A DNA stretch of 64,000 nt from Hymenopellis radicata (lineage: Eukaryota; Basidiomycota; Agaricomycetes; Agaricales; Physalacriaceae): positions 1 to 64,000 of the forward strand of contig JADNRX010000181.1 in assembly GCA_015501595.1 (NCBI GenBank), in the 5' to 3' direction. The notes under the pieces were generated by a model. That model worked only from the letters and a program-made list of their open reading frames with translations, was not told where the DNA came from and searched no databases. Positions 1-10,232 of the stretch are shown here, in pieces. The position numbers and the translations under genes are program-made. How positions within the stretch are numbered: the first letter of the stretch is position 1; each line of letters begins with the position of its first letter.

Positions 1-367
1 TGCTCGTTGTGGTGGTCGTCATCTCCGTCATCATCAGACTTCTTGCCTCTTCCCCGGGTCGAAGCTTTCCCTCTCTGTTTGGCGCGCTCGAGACGTCGCG
101 CGTCGCTCTCCAGCTCTTCGAACCAAGGTTTGAGTTCTTCTTGGCTGTCGAGGTCGTGGCTACCGTCGGCTGTGATTTTGCCGATGTAGGCGACGATGGT
201 AGTTTGGACTTCGATTTTGGAGGCCCGGCCCAGTCTGAATCGTCCGATGATTTCCTCAAGGTTTTTTCTGACTGCTCGGAAATATTCCTCCTCGGGTAAG
301 GCTCCGTCTGGGATGTTCGGGATCGAGCAGTCACCGGAGGCTTTATCTTGGGCATTTTCGGGCATGT
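1..367 (-). CDS. Retroelement gag-like protein, N-terminal part, cut by window edge
   Basis: An uninterrupted minus-strand reading frame starts with ATG at 367 and runs off the left edge of the window, so only about 122 residues are visible. The protein begins MPENAQDKASG, has an amphipathic helical middle (EEYFRAVRKNLEEIIGRFR) and ends in a very charged Lys/Arg then Asp/His tract. I recall this arrangement from the short first ORF of basidiomycete retroelements: a helical segment near 'GRxSK' followed by a basic tail. No domain with a catalytic residue is present, so the assignment rests on overall resemblance. It lies on the opposite strand to the LINE fragment downstream, so the two are probably separate insertions. 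Confidence 0.4.
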
Positions 368-900
368 CTCTGTGAGTCGATAGATGGAATTTATTCAGAT
401 TTCGACGACAAATATACTAGTGTGAACTACAGTAAGTAAAATGAGAGAAAGAGAAACTTTACAAGAACGCACCTGGCGGGGACGCAGTAAGAACTGAGGA
501 ATGCGAGACACCCTGGTCTGCATGCATAAGCGCCCCGCCAGGATAGGAAATAAACGATCAACCTAGAGAAAAGTGTGGCGCCGAGGGCGCATAACACCAA
601 TAAAATGCCGAAGGCGTTCGCTACCGAGGGTAAGCGAAAATACAAGTGCCGAAGGCTAGAAGAAGCTCACCTGGTTCGTTGTGTCACCCGGAGGATAACG
701 AACCACAGGATACGCCATTTTTGTCCGAAGGAGCTAAACGGGTATCCCTAGGTGAGATGCCGAAGGCAAAAGAGCTAGAAGGCGTACCTCATATTGGTCT
801 TGAGTAATCCAAGGATTAATCTCGATAAAAACTGCCACCAAGCTCAATTCGAGAGCAAAAGTCAGATTTATGACCAATTTGGGGCAGGTTCACAGCCAAA
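368..900. other. Non-coding stretch between gag-like ORF and repeat end
   Basis: I see no convincing gene here. The only open frames are short and lack family resemblance. The phrase 'atgccgaaggc' and close variants recur (about 605, 645 and 756), suggesting degraded repeat DNA. Confidence 0.4.
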
Positions 901-984
901 AAAAACTAGTGACCTGCTTATATAATAGGTTCATTTTTCGGGCTCGTGACCTGTGACGTGAACCTACGGTCGAAATACGACAGT
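900..984 (+). repeat. Solo terminal end of a Tc1/mariner-like MITE
   Basis: The sequence at 966-982 (CGGTCGAAATACGACAG) followed by TA resembles the right end of the complete MITE at 3831-4074 (CGGTCGAAACGCTACAG then TA). The preceding 'gtgacctgtgacgtgaac' text resembles that element's internal 'gggtcacaggctgtgaag' text. I could not find a matching left end, so this is a solo or truncated copy. The long ORF that follows has its first residues inside this repeat, so those residues are not part of the retroelement protein. Confidence 0.4.
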
Positions 985-2751
985 ACTCTTGCTGACTGGC
1001 AATGCTCTATCAACGGCTGTATTAATCCTCTGGATGGCACTGGACTTGATCGTGGATTCTCTCGGTATCGTGGGCGTCTTCCTTCTGCGTGGATCACGGC
1101 TCAGCAGGCCATGGGAATTGCTGGCCTGAGACTCGGCCTTCGCTCTACGGACCAGAGCCATATCTTGCGAGGGGATGTTAGCCTGACCCATGCTTCGGCG
1201 GTGTGTCGTGCGCGTGGGAAGGACGTACCACACGGACGTGTTTGGTTGTCTCTGCGAAAGAAGGGGGTGAGTTTACTCCGTCATGCTGGTGAATGGAATG
1301 CTAGCACCTTTTCTCCACGCGCAGATCCGCCGTTCCCTACTCATCGTGTGTCTGATCTTGGTGCATCCGTAGCCTGGGAGAGGATGGTCGATGTCTTCGG
1401 AAATGTCCCACTGTCGTGGTTTTATATCGGATCTGAGGATTTGGTGAGACCTCGGGAGGAACGACGTGCAGCGGCTGAAAGCTGGATTCGCTGGCTCGCG
1501 GCGATCTCGCAGATGTCGGCGTCAAAGGTCAAGTCTCAAGAGAGTGATGTCACGATGTGGGCATCAGACGGATCAGCAAGTCCGGCGTCTGCGGGGCTTC
1601 TTGACCCGAAGACTCTGATTGCAGCGATCACTGGGCCTCGGACTCTGGTAATGCGCCTGGCTGGTACTGCTAAGTCTATTCTGCATGCCGAGGTATTTGG
1701 CCAGATTATGGACTCTCTCGTGGCTACTAGTCCGGAATATGCGAACCGTCAACATCATCGACTGCTCACGGATCACTTAAACTCGGTGCGACTAATTGAC
1801 GACTCCCAGACGATGGTCGACATACAACCTCGTCTCCGCAACCTCCAGGGTCACTCCTACTATCGTTGGCTGCTATCTATTCTGCAACGGAACCGACATC
1901 TACATCTGGAATACACCAAAGCGCATACTAATGGAGACTTGACCGAGTCGCGCCTCAATGACGAGGCGGACCACTACGCGTCGGGCTCTCAGGCTGTGTC
2001 TGGTCGTCTCCCTATTGCTCCAGAGCCTACCTTTTTCATGAATGACTTTACTTTCTTCTCTGATGCTCACGGCTGGATCGAATCGGACATCAAGACTTAC
2101 TTACTCTCCGCCTTTGCTCATCTGACGTCTCGCGAATTTGGATTCGAACGGAAGTATCGGATGGCCACTTGGCTATACGATAAGCGTCCTCCTCCATCGT
2201 ATCCCTATACTCACGCAGTTTCAGCATATTCGGCAGCGGTTCAGTTGTATGCAAGGTCGGGACAGCTGCCAAACGCGGAAATTATGCACACTCGGAAGTA
2301 TCTCGCGTCGAGCTTGTGTCGCTTCGGATGCGTCGCGATCGAGGACATGCACCACACTTTTGTGCACTGCCCTCGGTTCTCCGCATGCCGCGTGGAGGCG
2401 CTCAAGGATATCCAGCGCGTGACCGAAAACGCAGTCAAGACTGGCGACAAGGATTCCAAAGTGTCCAACTTCCCGTTGCTCAAGCACGCTGCTGAGTCCC
2501 TTCTTCTCGACAATCCTGTCATCTGGCCTCTGGCACTGACCCAATTTGGGCACCACAAAAGTGCCGTGGCAGGGGACGTGAGGGGACGTGCTACCGTGCA
2601 CGCTACCGTGGCCGTTACCGTGGCCGCAGCCGCGACCGTCCAAGAGTGCCGTGCATGGACCCAGACTTTCGTAGATCACCGTGCTAAAAAGCGTTACGGA
2701 TGCCTTGTCACACGGTGCCTTGCAGTGTTACCCTGCCTTGTCACATGGTGA
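946..2751 (+). mobile_element. LINE (non-LTR retrotransposon) fragment: RNase H domain and C-terminal zinc knuckle
   Basis: A continuous frame encodes the C-terminal part of a LINE polyprotein. RNase H would remove RNA from the RNA/DNA hybrid made during element copying. The acidic residues are in place: D208 in WASDGS, E249 in HAEVFG, D276 in TDHLNS, H327 in KAHTNG and D342 in NDEADHYAS. A cysteine/histidine cluster near residues 463-480 (CRFGC...HHTFVHC) fits the zinc-binding tail of LINE polymerases. The reverse transcriptase and endonuclease are missing, so it is 5'-truncated. The frame opens with GTG, and its first ~14 residues belong to an adjoining MITE end; LINE-like sequence starts near 985. 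The last ~60 residues read through a CACGGTA-rich repeat. It is an insertion relic, not a host gene. Confidence 0.8.
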
Positions 2752-2760
2752 CTGGCACGC
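2570..2760. repeat. CACGGTA/TACCGTG-rich repeat array, copy 1
   Basis: The heptamer-like core TACCGTG or variants (ctaccgtgcac, taccgtggccg, accgtccaagagtgccgtgcat) recurs every 8-20 bases from 2588 to 2670. Related words with gtgccttg/ccttgtcaca continue to about 2745. The same vocabulary, including 'ccaagagtgccgtgca', is found again at 4655-4810, so this is a dispersed repeat family. It supplies the last codons of the LINE ORF. Confidence 0.6.
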
Positions 2761-2950
2761 GTAACGTCGCAGGCATCGCGTCTTGAGTCTTGACTCTCAT
2801 CCGTCACCATCTATCAAAGGTTATCCACCACCACCACCATCTATCACGACACGTATACCACCAAAATGAATATATCTGGTTTCCCTACCTTCGGTGTATC
2901 TAGCATCTCCTATCGTGTTCGCAAGCATATTTCCTAGTGCTGTCGAGGGC

Positions 2951-3163
2951 GCGTTCGCAGGTGTATTTTCTAGCGCATTCTCAGCCGCATTCGCAGGCGC
3001 ATTCGCAGGCGCATTCGCAGGCGCATTCGCAGGCGTATTTTCAGGATTTCCTGGCGCATTCCCAGGCGCGTTCGCAGGCGGATTTCCTGACTCATTCCCA
3101 GGCGCGTTCGCAGGCGTATGTCCTAGCGCGTCCGTAGGCGTATTTCTAGGTGCTTTCGCCGGT
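2951..3163. repeat. 12-bp minisatellite (unit GCATTCGCAGGC)
   Basis: Twelve-base units related to GCATTCGCAGGC are repeated in tandem about 17 times. Four near-perfect units lie at about 2985-3035; outer units drift (gcgttcgcaggt, gcattcccaggc, gcgtccgtaggc). Because the period is a multiple of three, both strands stay open. The plus strand reads as AFAG repeats and the minus strand as NAPA repeats within ORFs of about 140 codons (2894-3316 plus, 2821-3243 minus). Neither has a recognisable domain, signal peptide or supporting neighbour, so I treat the ORFs as by-products of the repeat. Confidence 0.7.
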
Positions 3164-3828
3164 AAATATCCGTACATATACGTGGGCGCAGTCATTAATA
3201 GAGAGAGGGCAGGTACATCTGGCATGACTATGGCCGCGGTCAACTGTTCCGATTCAGGAGTTCCACCTTGTGTTCTATTACGATGCTGGGCAATACTGTG
3301 CTTACAAGCTACATGAAACGGGACTATCTGTTAATCTGTTAGCTCCCAAGTGATGACATCGTCGAGGTGAACTTCCTCGTCTTCTCGCGAACGATGCTAA
3401 TATGACTCCAGTTCCAAGAACGCTCTGGGATGACAAGATTTTAGCAGACGAGCCGCGTGGGTATCAAGACGAACATACAGCGAAATTTCTGTGTTGCTAC
3501 TGAAGGGAAACATGACGGTAAGAGGGAAAGAAGGAATGGGGAGTACAAACTGACATTCATCCACAGATCGAATTCAGGTCCCCGCCGGACGAATATTCCG
3601 GTGTGTAACATGCGTTCTGGGTGCCCGAACGTTGCCTTGACTTCCTTGTAAGTCCCACTCAATGTTCCGAGGTTGTGTTCGACACTGAGTAAGTACCTCT
3701 CTCCAACCATCATCGTCTGACTTGTTCTAGATACTTGATACACACCTCTGTCTCCACCACTGCTGTTTCGTCTCTCTTGGTGTTCCTTGTTGTCCCTCTC
3801 GACGATGGTGTTGACTCGTTTGAGGAAG
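3164..3828. other. Unassigned stretch, possible small spliced relic
   Basis: A GT-AG pair that would suit an intron exists at about 3520-3574 (gtaagag...catccacag), flanked by short open segments. The joined pieces show no family I recognise and contain stops. I see no supportable gene. Confidence 0.3.
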
Positions 3829-3830
3829 TA

Positions 3831-4074
3831 CTGTAGCGTTTCGACCGCAAATTCACATAACGGGTCACGGAGGTCTTTGAAGTGAAGCTATATATACACC
3901 ATAACGGGTCACGGACCACTTTGGCCAGGCACAAGCCTCCAAATAAGGAAATTTCAGGTCCCGCCATAGGCGGGACTGTCCAAATAAGGCAATTTAAGGG
4001 TCTGTGAAGCTGTTCACTGTAACTTCAGACCATAACGGGTCACAGGCTGTGAAGTTACGGTCGAAACGCTACAG
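3831..4074. mobile_element. MITE with 17-bp terminal inverted repeats and TA target duplication
   Basis: The left end CTGTAGCGTTTCGACCG (3831-3847) is the exact reverse complement of the right end (4058-4074). Both are flanked by TA (3829-3830 and 4075-4076), the target duplication typical of Tc1/mariner elements. Inside, a subrepeat 'cataacgggtcac' occurs three times (about 3856, 3900 and 4030). The element is 244 bp with no coding capacity for a transposase, so it would be moved in trans. Confidence 0.75.
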
Positions 4075-4076
4075 TA

Positions 4077-4624
4077 CATGTCTCCAGATACTCCTCGCCA
4101 CGTCAGCACCATGCCTGTTATGCCTCTGTTGATATTGTGTTTGTAAGTACTTACCCTTTTCTCTTGCCCTGATCATTCTCTGACTGTTTCTCTTGATTTA
4201 GAATGACACCGACTGTCGCCCTCGTACGTGCATTCTCACTGACTTGTCCTCAGTCTTGTTCTAGGATTCTGCACTTGATTCGCGGGCTTAGTGCTACGAA
4301 CTAGAGGCAACACGGTACATCACTGTGACTCGCGCGAGATGAACTGATTCACCCTTCTAGCTGTCCTTGTGTGTGCTGCGGCAAGAAGAGTATCCTTAAA
4401 GCAGGGAAGGAGGAAGAAGCGGGAAAAGAAGGCATAGCAGAGATAACATGTGTACTGCTAGGGTATCAATGGAGACGATCGAAGTAGTCAAAGCGTGATT
4501 TAATCGCTCAGTCGCACTTGATTGAGATTTCCCCAGTAGCATTTCTATTTCGAGACGTCTGAAATGTAGTACGAATCCCTAATCGGCGAGAGTCCGACGG
4601 TAACACCAAGTAACGCCAATGTAA
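4077..4624. other. Unassigned stretch
   Basis: Contains an ATG at about 4077 followed by a plausible donor (gtaagtacttac, about 4143) and acceptor (gatttag, about 4200). The product is too short and unfamiliar to call. No repeat or domain is recognised. Confidence 0.3.
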
Positions 4625-5060
4625 CACGTTATCACGCACCTGTCACGCTACCGTGCAGTGCCGTGAGCAGCCAAGAGTGCCGTGCAACCGTGCGCGAGCC
4701 ACAGCCGCTACCGTGGTGACCGTGACTGTACCGTGGCCGCTACCGTGGTGACTACCGTGGCCGCTACCGTGAGTACCGTGCTACCGTGGCCGCTGCAGGG
4801 TCTACCGTGCGCACGGCACTTTTGGCTAGGCAAACTTCGATGGTATTGGGTGATTTTTGGGCCGCGTCAGGATGGATTTCATCGATTACAGGTACATTCA
4901 CTCAAGCTATTTACAGGACACGACTTGTCCGCCTAGAAAGTAGACGTTCTAGGGGACTGGGAGGACAGATCAAGTTGGGCTGTGGCTGTGCTACCGTGCA
5001 GCCGTGAGCCGCTACCGTGCGTGCACGGTCGCGGCCACGGTAAAATCGCGGGGCCCACCC
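4625..5060. repeat. CACGGTA/TACCGTG-rich repeat array, copies 2 and 3
   Basis: Dense TACCGTG words run from about 4655 to 4815 (for example ctaccgtggtgaccgtg, taccgtggccgctaccgtg) and again at 4988-5042 (ctaccgtgcagccgtgagcc, then reverse-orientation cacggt words). The two clusters flank about 170 bp of ordinary sequence. The opposing orientation at the right end (cgtgcacggtcgcggccacggtaa) could form hairpins. Shared words with 2588-2670 mark it as the same family. Confidence 0.6.
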
Positions 5061-5356
5061 AATTTTATTTAGGCCATGTTCCCCCCCTTGATGGACTGAT
5101 ATCTCGCGACGCTTTCTCCAGTGGCGTTCTACGGGACAGGGTCCTCCGGAATATATATTCATCTTGGCACATTATCTTTGTTCGACTTGCCGGACGCATC
5201 TGGGGCGATTACACGCGTCGGGTCGCCACACTCAATGGCATTTCCGCGCGTCGTTTCCGTGCAGGTCGCTGATTACTCTTACTTACTTTTCTCTCCGATA
5301 ACCCGGTAGCTTTCCTTGACGTGGGTTTTGTCCTCACAGAGGTTTTCCCCGCAAGG

Positions 5357-5481
5357 TTTTGAGGCACCCGTGGTCTGCGTCGCCATTTACTTATCATTTT
5401 TCACTATACACGGTCCGTCGGGGTACTAGTACCTTAGCTATTTATTTAGTGTAGGCGGAATCAACATTGTAACATTGTAAC
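5357..5481 (+). repeat. Dispersed ~125-bp repeat, copy 1
   Basis: This sequence, from 'ttttgaggcacccgtggtc' to 'aacattgtaacattgtaac', recurs in the same orientation at 47977-48103 with substitutions and small indels. The second copy lies just after the stop codon of an F-box relic. No coding potential is visible. Its ends do not show an obvious inverted repeat. Confidence 0.6.
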
Positions 5482-6880
5482 GTACCGTTTGGGACAGTGC
5501 TGACTCGTAAATTGCAGATGTTCAGTGACTTCCGTCAAGCGAAGCCAAGAAGTAACATGGGAATGAATGGAGGCCAATGAAGACAGTATGTAGTCGTTCC
5601 GGCAATCGTCATCATGAGTGTAATCCTGACACACCTGCTCGCTGGGGGGCTTGTTGCCCTGTCAAGGAATTGTAATGCTCGTTTTATGCTCGTACATTTC
5701 GAGATTTTGACGGAGACTAGGATGAGACGTGTATCGGCAAGCGGCCGCCGCTTTATCTTTTGAAAAGAGGCGTGATGATGAAGGTAGCCACTTTGGGTCG
5801 CGCGACGTCGGAGAGTCCGTCATGAAGACCTTTGCCATGGATGACGTTAAACCCATCAAAAACCCATACACGTCAAAGTCGTCGGAATGCTGTCCATCCA
5901 AAGGAGGTCCTTCAAAGGGACACACTTCGTCTACATACGAGTCGATGGTACGGATCAAGTTCCTCGCGTCAGTGATTTATCAAAGCTTAGCCTTGAAGTG
6001 AAGTCAGTACGCCACCTTGATTCACGGCCGGTTGTTCGCCCTAAACATTAAGTATGGAAGATCGATCTGCTGAGAAGTTTGGAGATGATAATAACATCTG
6101 AGTCTCCTGCTTGCACTGGTGGTCGTGCCGACCGACCGCTATTTAAAAGGTAAGTAGAGAACCTTGGAAGGTGTTAGGCTCCCAGAGCGTGAGAAATAAA
6201 CAAATGACGAAACACAGCACGCCACGTCCCGAGGTGGCCGCGGCCCGCCGGCCATTTGCTACTGACGTCCATCTCAGTCTGTAGCACTCGCGATCTAGTT
6301 CCCCCATAGCCTACACTCTTGCGATCCATTTCTGCTTGGAAGTTGGGACTGTGTTAAACACCGACCCTGCCGGTCCAGGAACACGGAATCGTCTCGGAAG
6401 CCCATCCAGCGTGGCTATGTACCCCTTTGACTCCTTCACCACATTTACTAATGATAACGTTTACATTCATTCAGCTTGTTTGATAAACGCGAGGCATTAC
6501 TCCTACCTCACCCCTTACACGTTTATTTCTCTTGCGCATCATGCAGACAGGGTGCTACGCTGATATTAAGGCAGTGTTTACAGCAAACTGGCTTGACAGT
6601 CGGAATGCTTGACCGAGTTAGTGGGACTCTTCGTTCTCTCCTTCCCATAATAGTCATTCCGCTTACGGCGCTGTCTCACAGTGGCATTGACTTGGCGTTG
6701 ACTTGACAAATGACTCCGTTGCTGCTAGACCGCTGCACTTTGCTCCCACACACATGCGGATCGTCAGAGGTATAAGATAAGCTCCCCAAAATCGATAGCT
6801 TCTAGCTTTCCATGCCCTAATTCCGTGAGCGACTACTTCTGTGTAGATGTACAGGTCAAACGGTCAGCGTTTCGCGATAC
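5482..6880. other. Gene-poor upstream region of the membrane-protein gene
   Basis: Opposing ORFs overlap at 5662-6001 (98 codons minus, 90 plus) but neither resembles a known family. From 6300 to 6880 there is ordinary sequence that must contain the promoter of the gene starting at 6881; a TATA-like 'tataagataa' lies at about 6770. Confidence 0.3.
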
Positions 6881-8741
6881 TTGAAATCGGCCTCTGATAT
6901 GCGTTTAGTGACGTTCATCCTTGCCTCGCTGGCATTTCTGCCGATCGCATGTGCATGGAGCAATAATGAGTGTCTGGCTCAGCTCAAGGCAGGGGAGTTC
7001 GGCGACGTAGGACTAGACAGCTCTGGTCGGCGTGTACATTGGGAGAACGCCACCGCCATGCCTTACGTCGTGTGTCGCGACAAATGCGAGGACGGACGGG
7101 GCCAGGAACCATTCAATTGGTCTGTGTTCTCCAAACAGTTCTCGTCCTGGCTCCTCCCATGGTTGGCGTTGATCTCTCAACTCCCCTTTGGTGCCAAGTA
7201 CCGTCTGGACAACGTAATCGCCATGCTCCTTACCATAGGCTCGCCCGTCCTTGCGGCATATTCGCTCATCCTCACCGTCCTGAACGGCTATCATGTCGCT
7301 CGCCGTTTCTCTGGCATGACATATCCTAACACGTATTATGCCGTCAAGATTTTGGCGGGACTACAGCAATCTCCCCTTCATCTTTCCGAAGAAGACGGTC
7401 TGCTCGCTTCCCTGATTGTGCTCCCACAGAACGAAGGCTGGTGGCCGCTGATGACCAAGCTGATCCACTATGAGCACACCTGGTCCATCGCCGCCTTTGC
7501 ATCCATAGCCTGGGTAGTGGTGGCCTACATGCTGACCGTAATCGACTCTTTTGCGGATGTAACAGAAGCAATCAACGCGAATGGTCAAGCCGTCGGTTCA
7601 CTTTGGCTTTGGGTATGTCTAATCTTTCTCGAAACACGAACGTTGACTGACTGTTTTTCAGTTATTGCCGATAGTGATAGGCTGGCTCCAGATATCTCCC
7701 AAGTGCGACTCCGATCGACTCCAAGCTGCGCTGACAGACGCTAACCGAAATGTGTCCATTGCCACGAGTGATGGCGGTGTGGTACAGGCCCGCCTCCCAG
7801 AGTCCAGGATTGGAAAGCGACGCGCGTTCATGTTTCTCCAACGACATGAACTGGCATCTCCCGACGAGGGATGTACCTCTCCCATCTTCAACTATGCACG
7901 CGCACTTCCGTGGGCGCGTAATGTTGAGACTCTCGCCTCAGCCTTCCATCACGCTTCAGAACATGCCGAGCACAAGGTGCCTGTTAATTCGGATGCGGAA
8001 TGGAAGTTAGAGAACGATGGTCGCGTACATTCAGAGACCCGAATCGGTACGAGGGATCAGATCATGGCGTACTGCGCCCCATCAAGGCCATGGACTACTA
8101 GTGGACAGCTTCCAAAACAATCGCATGTTGTGAGAAGGATGGCCATCGTCGCTAATTGCCGTCACGTTACAATGGTGCACAGTTGGTGGCGCTGTGATGA
8201 TAGTCTGGTATACGCCTACCACTGGTGAGTTCAAGCTTTCCCTGGTCCTGTGTACCGCATACTGATACCCATGTTTACAGGCCTCGGATGCCGATCTGGT
8301 GCTTATCTCCTATACGCCATTAATTCCACGGTCATATGGGCCGTCATGTTGATGTCCAGTGTCCTTGCTCATTTGGCCTCTGATGAGAACGGTCGTCGTC
8401 CACAGGGGAATACTTGTCATCGGGAAAATGTCGCCGGGTTTCTCTCTTCATGTTTACGACGGATAGGAAAGATTATGGCGGCGCTCAACTCTACCTGGAT
8501 CATCGCTGTCTGCATCTTCCAGTTTTCTAACGTCTTCGATCGTTGCTACTGTAACAGTAGTGTTCTCGGACGCGGCGTCAAGGAAGCATTTAACGTTATG
8601 CAGCTCGTACATTCTGACCAGACTAACCTTGTACATTATTGGATTGGCGGTGTTGCCTTGGCTCTTGTTTCGGCTTTCGCGTTTGTTGGATTCGTACAGA
8701 TCTATATAGATCCTCCCATGCCCTCATCTACAGAGCATTGA
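6881..8741 (+). CDS. Secreted-entry multi-pass membrane protein of an uncharacterised fungal family, with one frame break
   Basis: The protein starts with a signal peptide (MRLVTFILASLAFLPIACAW; start at 6881 or at 6899) and has about eight hydrophobic spans. These include SSWLLPWLALISQLPFGA, SIAAFASIAWVVVAYMLTVI and WIGGVALALVSAFAFVG. I recognise the family by its conserved phrases: QEPFNWSVFS, LPFGAKYRLDN, ISPKCDSDRL and TGLGCRSGAYLLY. Its function is unknown. Exon 1 ends at 7612, intron 1 is 7613-7661, exon 2 ends at 8224, intron 2 is 8225-8280 and exon 3 runs to the stop at 8741. Exon 2 changes frame: conserved sequence is read in one frame up to about 8153 (RRMAIVA) and in another after it (AVTLQW...WYTPTTG). 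One surplus base in 'aattgcc' (8154-8160) explains this. Everything else is intact, so a recent mutation or sequencing error is likely. Confidence 0.75.
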
Positions 8742-8965
8742 CTCTTTACTACAGGATACATCCTACCGCCGACTGGCTTTCTATTGTTTTAAACGGTGAT
8801 TGATACGAAACGTGTTCAGTACTTAGTGTTCCTGGCAACAAGTAAAGTATTTACATACTAATTTATGCTGGTTATATCTGGTAGATCAGTAAGATCTCTA
8901 GGCACGGTCGACAGCCTATGAAAACATCTGGCTTCACGACCCAAAGCAACCAATGTAGGTGAGCC
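8742..8965. other. Spacer between membrane-protein gene and duplication copy A
   Basis: No gene seen. The left edge of copy A lies near 8966, where sequence shared with 42120-42165 stops. Confidence 0.4.
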
Positions 8966-9362
8966 GTACGGATGACCTTGGCTCCGGCGCCACAGATAGA
9001 TCATACCTGCTTCTCGCGCGTCAATGACTCCGCCGTAGTATGCGCTCTCCAGGCAGCCTTGTTTAATCTAAGAGTATAGCAAGCCGGATGGAATGAAGAC
9101 CACGGACCGTTTCGTCTTGGCTTTGTGAATGATGAGCTGGATACGCTCAATGGGCGCTGTGCTCGTCTTGGAAACTGCCTGGTGACAGCGAAAATTCCTG
9201 CGGATTAGCAGGAGGGCGAGAGATGTGTACGGCTGATGCGTCCCCCATAATAAAGTGAACTAGAGCGGAAACAAACGTGAGCATGCCGAGAGGAAGAGTT
9301 GGAGAAGGGAAAGGGTCACGCTTAAACTCCTTAGGAGTCTTTGCCTTCTTGAATTCCACCAT
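8966..9362 (-). pseudogene. Truncated ADP/ATP carrier, exons 1-4 (partial), copy A
   Basis: Reading on the minus strand from ATG at 9362, the pieces match the N-terminus of the mitochondrial ADP/ATP carrier. Exon 1 is MVEFKKAKTPKEF. A 55-60 nt intron follows, then HFIMGDASA, a second intron, and SKTSTAPIERIQLIIHKAKT. After a third intron comes IKQGCLESAYYGGVIDA, then a degraded piece (GMIYLWRR) corresponding to the carrier's [11 protein letters not shown]. Homology stops there, so about three quarters of the gene is missing. Introns are retained, so it arose by DNA duplication rather than from mRNA. The carrier PX[DE]XX[KR] motif (PIERIQ) survives but several membrane-helix residues have changed. 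It is non-functional as a carrier. The full gene is at 44400-45764 and a sister fragment at 41759-42165. Confidence 0.75.
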
Positions 9363-9682
9363 TAAAATAGCGGAAACTCATTGCCAACGAGCTGCCGAGG
9401 TGGTGGTGCTCGTAGGAAAGGCCTCACCCGACGTAAGAATGTAGATATCGATTCTTTTGTCTCGGGAAGACTCGTCGCGGCATCATTCGAACAGATTTTG
9501 TAGCACAAGGTAGATGATTAACGGATAGGATCCCGCATATTTGTGGACAGCTTTCGGAACTAATGGTAGGTCTATGGGGCGTGGAATTTTCACTTGAAGA
9601 TGAGCAGAAGATGAGAGCGCAGAAGGAAGGACTCGGCAACGCGGCAGGCGCCGCCCGTGCCGATCCTAGTTTGGTAGTTGGC

Positions 9683-10232
9683 CCCTAACTTACCGTTTAC
9701 CACTTGACCGCGTACGTCTTGTTGCAATATTTGAGCAACTTGAATCATGCTTGTAAGTCGCTTTCAGCGCGTTTCCTTGCAGAAACGTTGTATATCTCTT
9801 CACTCGTGTGTTTCATTCCTAGCCAACTGACGCGTCATTCAGATGTTGTGAAACCTTCGGAAGAGCAGCGCCTGCGTACTGAAGCTTCCATTGGACCGCC
9901 TAATCATCGATACACCGCTCAGGAAAAACGTTCCATCATGGTAACATAGAACCCGCCATGAACGATCGGTTTTGTATACAGTTACTGTATTGGTTTCTCC
10001 CTTCACAGGTCTGGCTTCATTCTGTGCGTCATTCACCTGATGATGTGAAAGCCCGCACTACGGGCTTCCGTCTGGATAAGCGCCTCGTGGCCTCGACGTT
10101 ATTCAGAGCCCTCATCGTCTTCGACAAAGCCTTCAATAAAATCAACCTATCCTCTTGCTTATCCATCGTACTCGTAAGTCTGCACCTAAGGCTCCTCATT
10201 CTAATTTAACGTCGTCTTTCTTAGCGGACTTC
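9683..10232 (+). promoter_or_regulatory. F-box family upstream motif and spliced leader, copy A
   Basis: The motif 'ggcccctaacttaccg' begins the region, as in four other copies of this family. Two alternating exon-like blocks follow (LTRHSDVVKPSEEQRL at about 9828-9876; VRHSPDDVKARTTGF at about 10021-10065). A conserved donor gtaagt lies at about 10170 and an acceptor ttcttag just before the F-box gene's ATG. The blocks could be 5' UTR or extra N-terminal coding exons; conservation at the protein level between copies A and D favours some coding use. Confidence 0.5.

Noticed and set aside
946..984. N-terminus of the LINE ORF as real protein
   Set aside because: The start is GTG and the first residues are encoded by a MITE end that also occurs at 3831-4074.
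2821..3316. Two ~140-codon ORFs as genes
   Set aside because: Both are created by a 12-bp tandem repeat with a period divisible by three, lack domains and overlap each other on opposite strands.
8194..8280. An alternative donor at 8194 or 8208 to repair the membrane-protein frame
   Set aside because: The conserved LQW...WYTPTTG segment is encoded up to the donor at 8225 in the frame that continues into exon 3, so the break lies upstream, near 8157.
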